Shown here one piece after another: positions 6,425 to 11,372 of a stretch of DNA of 11,372 nt. Origin of the DNA: M55B157 sp040265115 (GTDB taxonomy: Bacteria; Actinomycetota; Actinomycetes; S36-B12); assembly GCA_040265115.1 (NCBI GenBank), contig JBDQGZ010000057.1, positions 1 to 11,372 on the forward strand, read 5' to 3'. The position numbers and the translations under genes were made by a program. The notes beneath the pieces are model-generated. The model made no database searches and had not been told where the DNA came from. It worked only from the letters and a program-made list of their open reading frames with translations. The first letter of the stretch is position 1. Each line of letters opens with the position of its first letter.

Positions 6425-7597
6425 ATGGTGGATACGCCCTCGAAATCGGACCCAATGTCGCGTCCCGGATTCCTCGATGCCGCTTCCGGATCCTGGCTCA
6501 ATCCCGGTGGTCGCGAGGCGCTTGTGACCGCCTTCACGCGGGGTTGGGCGGATCCGACCCGCCGCTATCGGGAGGGCCGGATGTCGGGCATGCTCCTCGA
6601 CGCTGCTCGAGCCACGATCGCCGACGCCATGGGCCTGCGCCCTCCGGAGGTCTCCTTTACGGGTTCGGCGACCGACGCTATGCACCGGGCGATTGCCGGT
6701 CGGCTCGCCGCGCGTCCCGGAACACTGGTGGCCTCAGGAGTGGAGCACAGCGCCATCCTGCGGGCCGGCGATCGCCATGAGGCGGCCGGCGGCGCTGTGG
6801 TGTCGATCGGCGTCGATGCCCAGGGCCGGGTAAATCTCGCGCAGTTCACCGATGCGATCAGTGACGAGTCAGTGAGCCTGGCCTGCCTACAGGCCTTCAA
6901 CCACGAAGTCGGCACCGCCCAACCGGTGCCCGAGCTCTTCGACGCCTGCCGGGCAACAGGCGTCCCCCTGCTCGTCGACGTCTCCATGAGCTTAGGCCGC
7001 GTAAGTGCTCCCCCTCTCGGAGACTTAATCGTGGGGTCGGCCATCTCCTGGGGTGGACCGGCTGGTGTCGGGGTTATCGGGGTGCGTTCCGGGGTGGCGT
7101 GGACCCCGCCGGGCCCCTACGACGAGCGGGAGGCGGGTCGGGTGCCCGGCCTCCCTGCCGTTGCCGCCATCGTCGTGGCTGCGCGTGCGCTCGAATGGGC
7201 GTTGGCCCAGCAGCCCGACGACGCATCCCGGTGTCGATCGCTACTGGATGACCTGCGGGTGAAGATTCCGCGGGCGATCCCGGGGGTTCGTGATCTCGGG
7301 GACCCGACCGATGCCCTGCCCCACCTGCTCGCCCTGTCATGCCTGTACACCTCCGCCGATGCCCTCGTCGATGGACTCGACGAGGCCGGATTCGCCGTAT
7401 CCAGCGGATCATCCTGTGTCGCGGACACCCGCCGACCCAGTCACGTCCTCGAAGCCATGGGAGCGCTCACCCAGGGCAATCTGCGTCTCACTCTGCCCCT
7501 CGGATCCGATGACACGACGACCGCAGGATTCACCGAGGCCCTCGCCAAGGTCATTGCTGCCGACCGAGAGGCTCTGGGCGCACCCGAGATCGATTGA
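6425..7597 (+). CDS. Cysteine desulfurase-like class V aminotransferase-fold protein lacking the PLP lysine
   Basis: The fold and order of motifs follow IscS/NifS cysteine desulfurases over 390 residues. Present are FLDAASG near the N-terminus (16-22), FTGSAT (78-83), EH at 107-108 (the His that stacks on PLP), NHEVGT (159-164), D185 in VDV (binds the PLP pyridine nitrogen in the family), the Cys-loop SSGSSC with C331, and LRLTL near the C-terminus. The Schiff-base site is changed: where IscS reads SGHK followed by YGP, this protein reads SAIS then WGGP, so I207-S208 replace His-Lys. IscS Gln183 appears as Met (VSM). The whole protein has only three lysines (7, 280, 375), none near this site. 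Normal desulfurase activity is therefore unlikely. It may be a pseudoenzyme, a PLP-free sulfur-handling protein, or a partner for another enzyme. The ATG is set by a leaderless-type -10; M11 is the alternative. It is divergent from ctaC and convergent with aat. Confidence 0.85.
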   Translation: MVDTPSKSDPMSRPGFLDAASGSWLNPGGREALVTAFTRGWADPTRRYREGRMSGMLLDAARATIADAMGLRPPEVSFTGSATDAMHRAIAGRLAARPGTLVASGVEHSAILRAGDRHEAAGGAVVSIGVDAQGRVNLAQFTDAISDESVSLACLQAFNHEVGTAQPVPELFDACRATGVPLLVDVSMSLGRVSAPPLGDLIVGSAISWGGPAGVGVIGVRSGVAWTPPGPYDEREAGRVPGLPAVAAIVVAARALEWALAQQPDDASRCRSLLDDLRVKIPRAIPGVRDLGDPTDALPHLLALSCLYTSADALVDGLDEAGFAVSSGSSCVADTRRPSHVLEAMGALTQGNLRLTLPLGSDDTTTAGFTEALAKVIAADREALGAPEID

Positions 7598-7625
7598 GAG
7601 CGCCCAACGCCAGACAGCGCGGCGG

Positions 7626-8330
7626 TCAGCCGGCTCGTGGGGAAGCAGTCAGGGCGGGAGGTTGGCCAAGCGCGGAACGCAGTCTGGTGAGGTAGGTCGC
7701 CCGTGACACGGCAATCGCTCCCAGTGAGGCCAGGTGGTCGGTCACCCACTGGACATCGAGAAGTCGTGACGCCGATGCACCGGCCGTGAGCTTCTCGGCC
7801 AGGGCGACCAGGGCGACCTTGGACGCATCTCGGACAAGATGGAACATCGACTCGCCAGCGAAGAACCCACCGATCTCGATGCCGTACAGCCCGCCTACGA
7901 GATCACCATCCGGGGTCCAGACCTCCACCGAATGGGCCCACCCCATCCGATGCAGACGCGTGTAGGCCTCGAGGAACTCCTCGGTGATCCATCCATGCTC
8001 CCGACGGCCATCCGCACACGCGGCCATCACATCGGCGAAGCAGTGGTCGACGGAGACATCGAAACGCCGACACGATCGACGCAGAGACCTCGAGACGCGC
8101 AGCCCATCCAGGGGAAGGATCCCGCGGGGATCCGGTGACCACCAGCCCAAGGGGCCACCGCGATCGACCTCCATCGGGAACAGCCCTCGCCGGTAGCCGG
8201 CGAGCACCGTTCCGGGGGCGAGGTCAGCACCTACTCCGATCAGATCGGTCCCCGGCGGTGCCGCAGCAGGGTCGGGAAGAGCCCATACAGTCGGCTCCGG
8301 TTCGACGGGAGACACTCCTACGGGCGACAC
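7626..8330 (-). CDS. aat: Leucyl/phenylalanyl-tRNA-protein transferase
   Basis: This cytoplasmic enzyme transfers Leu or Phe from aminoacyl-tRNA to proteins with N-terminal Lys or Arg, marking them for ClpS/ClpAP-type degradation (bacterial N-degron pathway). The 234 residues show the family motifs in order: LIGVGADLAPG (30-40), YRRGLFPM (46-53), WWSPDPRGILPL (63-74), HGWIT (112-116), AYTRLHRMGWAHSVEVW (122-138), GGFFAGESMF (154-163), ASK (169-171), and DVQWVTDHLASLGA (192-205). Length is normal. The start is uncertain: the GTG at 8330 has no clear ribosome site, and the in-frame GTG at 8315 would lose only five residues. It lies 20 nt downstream of the adoK stop on the same strand and is probably in one transcript with it. 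No functional link to adenosine kinase is evident. Confidence 0.94.
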   Translation of the reverse strand: MSPVGVSPVEPEPTVWALPDPAAAPPGTDLIGVGADLAPGTVLAGYRRGLFPMEVDRGGPLGWWSPDPRGILPLDGLRVSRSLRRSCRRFDVSVDHCFADVMAACADGRREHGWITEEFLEAYTRLHRMGWAHSVEVWTPDGDLVGGLYGIEIGGFFAGESMFHLVRDASKVALVALAEKLTAGASASRLLDVQWVTDHLASLGAIAVSRATYLTRLRSALGQPPALTASPRAG

Positions 8331-8350
8331 GGCAGGATCGGGCGTGCGCC

Positions 8351-9346
8351 TCAGACGCCGACGCCGTCACGCAGGGCGAGATGCGTCGTGATCTCTCGAG
8401 CAGCTTCGAGGCCGTAGGCACCCTCGAGCCGAGAGTGAACATGAGCCGCGTCAAGGCGGTACTCCTGCGTTCCCACCGTCTCGATGACGTACGTGGCGAG
8501 CATCGAGCCGAGTTGAGCGCATCGCTCATCGGACAGGCCGAAAGCCAGACCGGCGAGGAATCCTGCCCGGAAAGCATCCCCCACCCCGGTCGGATCAGAC
8601 ACCGCATCCTCCTGGGGGCACCCGACCTCGATGACCGGCTGCCCATTCCGCTCGACCCGCGCACCCTGATCCCCGAGAGTCGTGATCCGGCAGTGCACTC
8701 GATCAGCAATTTCCTGTGCACTCCAACCAGTTTTCTGTTCGGTCAGCGCCGCCTCGTACTCATTCGTGAACAGGTATGTCGCCCCGTCGATGAGTCGACG
8801 AATCTCCGGTCCGTCCATCCGAGCCAATTGCTGGGAAGGATCGGCCGCGAAGGCGTACCCACGCTGCCGGCATTCATCGGTGTGACGCAGCATCCCCTCA
8901 GGATCATTGGGACCGATGACGACCAGATCGATGCCCCCGAGCCGGTCGTGGACGGGGAGCAGTTCAATATCCCGGGCCTCGCTCATCGCACCGGAGTAGA
9001 ACGAAGCGATTTGATTCGCGTCCTCATCCGTGGTGCAAACGAACCGTGCCGTCTGATGCACCTCGGAGACATGAATGCTGTCGGTGTCTACACCATGACG
9101 CTCCAGCCAGGAGCCGTAGTCGGCGAAGTCCGGCCCGACGGCACCGACGAGCACCGGCTGCAGTCCCAGCACCCCCATGCCGAAGGCGATGTTCGCCGCG
9201 ACGCCTCCGCGCCTGACCTCGAGGGCATCCACAAGAAAGGACAGGGAGACCCGATCGAGCTTGTCCGCGACCAGCGAGTCGGCAAACCTACCCGGGAAGG
9301 TCATGAGGTGATCAGTGGCGATGGATCCGGTGACGACGACATTCAC
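8351..9346 (-). CDS. adoK: Adenosine kinase, mycobacterial PfkB type
   Basis: This 331-residue PfkB/ribokinase-family protein is predicted to phosphorylate adenosine to AMP for purine salvage. It closely resembles, from memory, M. tuberculosis AdoK (Rv2202c, once called cbhK): TGSIATDHLM (6-15), PGRF (18-21), VSLSFLVD (33-40), RRGGVAANIAF (45-55), QIASFY (112-117), GAMSEAR (119-125), FAADPSQQLAR (166-176), YLFTN (191-195), and the C-terminal PfkB signature DPTGVGDAFRAGF (251-263) with catalytic base D257. The frame extends upstream to a GTG at 9439, but the GTG at 9346 gives the N-terminus expected for the family and sits 7 nt after a -10 box, so I take it as a leaderless start. aat follows 20 nt downstream. 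General sugar kinase is the fallback call, but the similarity is specific. Confidence 0.93.
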   Translation of the reverse strand: MNVVVTGSIATDHLMTFPGRFADSLVADKLDRVSLSFLVDALEVRRGGVAANIAFGMGVLGLQPVLVGAVGPDFADYGSWLERHGVDTDSIHVSEVHQTARFVCTTDEDANQIASFYSGAMSEARDIELLPVHDRLGGIDLVVIGPNDPEGMLRHTDECRQRGYAFAADPSQQLARMDGPEIRRLIDGATYLFTNEYEAALTEQKTGWSAQEIADRVHCRITTLGDQGARVERNGQPVIEVGCPQEDAVSDPTGVGDAFRAGFLAGLAFGLSDERCAQLGSMLATYVIETVGTQEYRLDAAHVHSRLEGAYGLEAAREITTHLALRDGVGV

Positions 9347-9353
9347 CCGCCGG

Positions 9354-9359
9354 ACCCTA
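9354..9359 (-). promoter_or_regulatory. -10 box of a leaderless promoter for adoK
   Basis: TAGGGT on the minus strand ends 7 nt before the GTG at 9346. An 11-bp near-palindrome, CGTGGTCCACG (9369-9379), lies where the -35 contacts would fall. Confidence 0.55.
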
Positions 9360-9381
9360 CCGGGGATACGTGGTCCACGCT

Positions 9382-9396
9382 GCGGTCCCCGACCGC
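9382..9396. terminator. Short hairpin between the ErpA-type gene and adoK
   Basis: GCGGTC (9382-9387) and GACCGC (9391-9396) form a perfect 6-bp stem with a 3-nt loop. It starts 15 nt after the stop of the ErpA-type gene and lies upstream of the adoK -10. There is no U-run on the transcribed (minus) side, so a terminator role is plausible but weak. Confidence 0.35.
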
Positions 9397-9411
9397 TTTG
9401 ATCCGCGTCTG

Positions 9412-9756
9412 TCAGTGGAACGAGTCGCCACAGGCGCAAGACCCGGTGGCGTTGGGGTTGTCGATCGTGAAGCCCTGCTTCTCGATGGTGTCGACGAAGT
9501 CGATGATCGCGCCGTTCAGGTAGGGGGCACTCATCCGGTCGGTGACCACGCCCACTCCGCTGAAGTCCTTGACGATGTCACCGTCGAGGGAGCGATCATC
9601 GAAGAACAGTTGATAACGCAGCCCGGAGCATCCGCCCGGCTGGACGGCAATGCGCAGGGTGAGATCGTCACGTCCTTCCGAATCAAGCAGGGTCTTCACC
9701 TTCGTCGCGGCAACGTCGGTGAGGATCACGCCATCGGTCGAGGTCTCTGCGGTCAT
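9412..9756 (-). CDS. erpA: A-type iron-sulfur cluster carrier (HesB/IscA/ErpA family)
   Basis: This is a 114-residue cytoplasmic protein that binds an Fe-S cluster and delivers it to apo-proteins. The three invariant cysteines are C43 (in PGGCSGLRY) and C107 and C109 (CACGDSF at the C-terminus). LNGAIIDFVD (80-89) and FTIDNPNA (96-103) are also typical of the family. The ATG is supported by AGGAG 8 nt upstream. A syntenic HesB-like gene (Rv2204c) lies between adoK and the glycerate kinase-like gene in M. tuberculosis. Its clients are not evident from the sequence; Fe-S enzymes such as the Rieske protein or aconitase are general possibilities. The symbol follows common actinobacterial annotation; the sequence alone does not separate ErpA from IscA. 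Confidence 0.92.
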   Translation of the reverse strand: MTAETSTDGVILTDVAATKVKTLLDSEGRDDLTLRIAVQPGGCSGLRYQLFFDDRSLDGDIVKDFSGVGVVTDRMSAPYLNGAIIDFVDTIEKQGFTIDNPNATGSCACGDSFH

Positions 9757-9764
9757 CGGCTGGG

Positions 9765-9769
9765 CTCCT
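9765..9769 (-). promoter_or_regulatory. Ribosome binding site of erpA
   Basis: AGGAG on the minus strand is 8 nt before the ATG at 9756, ideal spacing. Confidence 0.75.
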
Positions 9770-9826
9770 GTCTCGGATCGGGCTCAGATTGTGTCGTCGT
9801 GCGGGTCTTCTTCGTTCCCTACAAGA

Positions 9827-9832
9827 ATTATG
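9827..9832 (-). promoter_or_regulatory. Candidate -10 box of erpA
   Basis: CATAAT on the minus strand matches TATAAT at five of six positions and lies in a locally AT-rich patch. It would give a leader of about 60 nt. No convincing -35 or known operator is seen. Confidence 0.35.
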
Positions 9833-9894
9833 CACCCCAGTGTGACGTATTTCGACACCGAGCGCTCATCGGGCCCGCACGGGGAGGTAACCGC

Positions 9895-11067
9895 TCACCG
9901 ACGCCCCGTTGACCACTGTTCAGCAACTCCCCCGGCAACCTGCGCTAGAACGGCTGCCGGAGCCGCTAACGCTTGGGCGAGGCCGCCAGCGTGATCGCTC
10001 AGACTGCGCGCCTCGACAATCCCGTGAGCGGCCAGTTCGCGATCACCGAGATCCACTCGACCGGCGAGGGCAATCACTGGGATTCCTCGCTGAGCGGCCG
10101 CTTCCGCCACGGCAGTAACAACTTTTCCTCGTCGTGACTGCCAGTCCAGGCTGCCTTCTCCGGTGACTACGAGATCGACGTCGCCGATCAGCTCCTCGAA
10201 GGAGACTGCAGACAACACGAGCGAGGACCCCGATGTCATGACACCTCCCACGGCGAGCAGGGCCCAGCCGAGCCCTCCGGCAGCCCCAGCCCCGGGCCGA
10301 CCCATGAGATCGGCCATCTCCATCCCGCCCTGGGCGAGTCCGGCAACTCGACCCATGACCGCATCGAGGTGGATCAGTTCCACCTCATCCACGGCGGTGG
10401 GGTTGGGAAACTTCTGCGCTCCGAAACCTCGAGCGGCCCCGTTCGGACCAAGCAGCGGCACATCCACATCCGAGGCGATGACGAGATCGACACCTGCCAG
10501 AGTCCGTATCGCCGGTGCCATGTCGATCCAGGCGATCCTCTCGAAGGCTGCCGGGCCTTCCAGGAGCGCCGGTGAGGCGTCGTGGCCCTGGGCATCGAAA
10601 GCTCGCGCTCCCAGTGCTCCGAGGAAGCCGAGTCCGGCGTCGATGGTGCCCGTTCCGCCCAAGCCCACCACCATGCGTTCGGCCCCCATCCCGATCGCCG
10701 CCTCACATATCTGCCCCAGTCCTCGGCTGGACTGCCGCCAGGGATCACGGCGTGCCACGTCGATGAGATCCACGCCGCAGACCTGAGCGGATTCGATGAA
10801 GGCGGTTCCCTCGTTAAGGGCGAAGGTCGCCGCTATCGGAGCGCCCGTGGGGCCGATCACCTCCACTGACGGGGTCTGGAAGGCGACCTGAAAGCGAGCC
10901 CAACCTCTCGTGACGGCTTCGACGAAGCCCGGGCCACCATCGGACATCGGGACATCGAGGAGTTCGTCATCGGGTCGGGTCCGCCGCCACCCGTCGATCA
11001 TCGCGGCCGTGGCCTGCGCAGCTGTCAGCGTTCCGGTGAAGGAGTCCGGGGCGAACAGCACACGCAC
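9895..11067 (-). CDS. Glycerate kinase family protein (Rv2205c-like)
   Basis: A 390-residue member of the GlxK/GarK glycerate kinase family, which phosphorylates glycerate with ATP. Motifs in order: APDSFTGTLTA (6-16), PMSDGGPGFVEAV (40-52), GLGGTGTIDAGLG (135-147), ASDVDVPLLGPNGAARGFGAQK (198-219, given as family landmark positions), GAGAAGGLG (259-267), and TGEGSLDWQSRRGK (302-315). Length is normal. Several landmarks depart from typical GlxK: APDSFKGS is APDSFTGT, DGGEGT is DGGPGF, and GGSATNDGG is GGTGTIDAG. DGGPGFVE is, from memory, shared with Rv2205c of M. tuberculosis, which holds the same place in the synteny. The real substrate may thus differ from glycerate. The GTG start sits 7 nt after a -10 box, as in a leaderless mRNA, with no ribosome site. 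Confidence 0.88.
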   Translation of the reverse strand: MRVLFAPDSFTGTLTAAQATAAMIDGWRRTRPDDELLDVPMSDGGPGFVEAVTRGWARFQVAFQTPSVEVIGPTGAPIAATFALNEGTAFIESAQVCGVDLIDVARRDPWRQSSRGLGQICEAAIGMGAERMVVGLGGTGTIDAGLGFLGALGARAFDAQGHDASPALLEGPAAFERIAWIDMAPAIRTLAGVDLVIASDVDVPLLGPNGAARGFGAQKFPNPTAVDEVELIHLDAVMGRVAGLAQGGMEMADLMGRPGAGAAGGLGWALLAVGGVMTSGSSLVLSAVSFEELIGDVDLVVTGEGSLDWQSRRGKVVTAVAEAAAQRGIPVIALAGRVDLGDRELAAHGIVEARSLSDHAGGLAQALAAPAAVLAQVAGGVAEQWSTGRR

Positions 11068-11074
11068 AGGGACG

Positions 11075-11080
11075 ACCGTA
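11075..11080 (-). promoter_or_regulatory. -10 box of a leaderless promoter for the glycerate kinase-like gene
   Basis: TACGGT on the minus strand ends 7 nt before the GTG at 11067. ACGTGGT (11097-11103 on the same strand) lies 16 nt upstream, at the -35 position. Confidence 0.55.
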
Positions 11081-11096
11081 ACGCCACCGCCAAGTC

Positions 11097-11126
11097 ACCA
11101 CGTGTTGTTGCCGTAATGGACGTGGT
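11097..11126. repeat. Inverted repeat ACCACGT/ACGTGGT between divergent promoters
   Basis: Seven-base perfect arms at 11097-11103 and 11120-11126 with a 16-nt spacer. Each arm reads ACGTGGT in the direction of the gene it faces and falls 16 and 18 nt upstream of the respective -10 box. The arms could be -35 elements of the two promoters or the halves of an operator. Confidence 0.5.
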
Positions 11127-11144
11127 TCGGCGCGTTCCAGGCCC

Positions 11145-11150
11145 TACAGT
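11145..11150 (+). promoter_or_regulatory. -10 box of a leaderless promoter for the last membrane-protein gene
   Basis: TACAGT ends 6 nt before the GTG at 11157. ACGTGGT (11120-11126) is 18 nt upstream. Confidence 0.55.
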
Positions 11151-11156
11151 TCCGAC

Positions 11157-11372
11157 GTGGCCGACACCGACTCGCATCCAAGAAGTTCTACCCAGATCCT
11201 CCACTGGTTCACAGTCTTGTCAGTCATCCTGGCGTTGGTGTTCTTCGCTCTCGCACTGTGGATCACCAGTTCCCCCTGGTCGGATCTCTTCCTCGGAATG
11301 GCGACCTCATTCGTCTTCCTTGCCATGACGAATCTGATCCTTCGACTCCAAGCCTGGTGGTCCTATCGTCGA
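11157..11372 (+). CDS. Unrecognised membrane protein (3' truncated by the window)
   Basis: I do not recognise this protein. The frame is open from the GTG at 11157 to the last base, giving 72 codons without a stop. A polar N-terminus (residues 1-13) is followed by two hydrophobic segments (about 14-36 and 43-62) and then a basic, tryptophan-rich stretch ending in SYRR at the window edge. The start is supported by a TACAGT box 6 nt upstream, as in a leaderless mRNA. It is divergent from the glycerate kinase-like gene. In M. tuberculosis a membrane-protein gene (Rv2206) has the same position, but I see no clear likeness to its family from this N-terminal part. Confidence 0.65.
   Translation, partial: MADTDSHPRSSTQILHWFTVLSVILALVFFALALWITSSPWSDLFLGMATSFVFLAMTNLILRLQAWWSYRR

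Noticed and set aside
7037..7051. A frameshift or decayed gene as the cause of the missing PLP lysine
   Set aside because: The same frame carries the conserved blocks both before and after the site, there is no internal stop, and the length is normal for the family, so it looks like a substitution in an intact gene.
8135..9523. Open frame of 462 codons on the plus strand opposite adoK and aat
   Set aside because: It is antisense to two confidently recognised genes, has no family resemblance and has no ribosome site. Long antisense frames are common in high-GC DNA because of third-position bias.
1..11372. Mobile elements, CRISPR arrays, tRNA/rRNA genes, riboswitches or a novel defence cluster
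   Set aside because: No transposase or integrase, no regular repeats, no tRNA-like cloverleaf and no defence domains were seen on either strand. The region reads as conserved core chromosome.

Overview
The window comes from a high-GC Gram-positive bacterium, almost certainly an actinomycete. The signs are an actinobacterial bc1-aa3 respiratory gene set (three-helix-type Rieske QcrA, QcrB with a long C-terminal tail and a PDWY motif, the four-helix subunit CtaF), a mycobacterial-type adenosine kinase, heavy use of GTG starts, and several starts laid out as for leaderless mRNAs. From memory, the gene order resembles the Mycobacterium tuberculosis stretch from qcrA/qcrB through ctaF and ctaC to adoK, the HesB/ErpA gene and the glycerate kinase-like gene. 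It differs in that ctaD lies between ctaC and ctaF, and in two insertions: a cysteine desulfurase-like gene and aat. I cannot name the species; Propionibacteriales is only a guess.

Layout. (1) 1-2561, plus strand: the 3' part of qcrA, then qcrB, the Rieske and cytochrome b subunits of the menaquinol:cytochrome c reductase. (2) 2562-2750: convergent spacer with a strong hairpin. (3) 2751-6289, minus strand: ctaC, ctaD, ctaF (oxidase subunits II, I and IV), joined by GTGA stop/start overlaps, followed by a small four-helix membrane protein of unknown function. The two blocks therefore encode the two halves of the respiratory supercomplex and converge on the membrane-protein gene. (4) 6290-6424: divergent promoter region. 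(5) 6425-7597, plus strand: a cysteine desulfurase-fold protein that keeps the catalytic cysteine but has lost the PLP lysine. (6) 7626-9346, minus strand: adoK then aat. (7) 9412-9756, minus strand: an ErpA-type A-type Fe-S carrier. (8) 9895-11067, minus strand: a glycerate kinase family protein. (9) 11157-11372, plus strand: the 5' end of an unrecognised membrane protein, running off the window.

Functionally, regions 1-3 are the terminal part of aerobic electron transfer: menaquinol to Rieske/cytochrome b to the CuA site to heme a3-CuB. The remaining genes are conserved housekeeping: Fe-S cluster delivery, purine salvage, N-degron tagging and glycerate metabolism. I saw no mobile element, CRISPR array, tRNA or rRNA gene. 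The points most worth a second look are the lysine-less desulfurase-like protein, the run of TA(C/G)NGT -10 boxes placed 6-7 nt before start codons with a shared CGTGG motif near -35, and the uncharacterised membrane gene attached to the oxidase operon.
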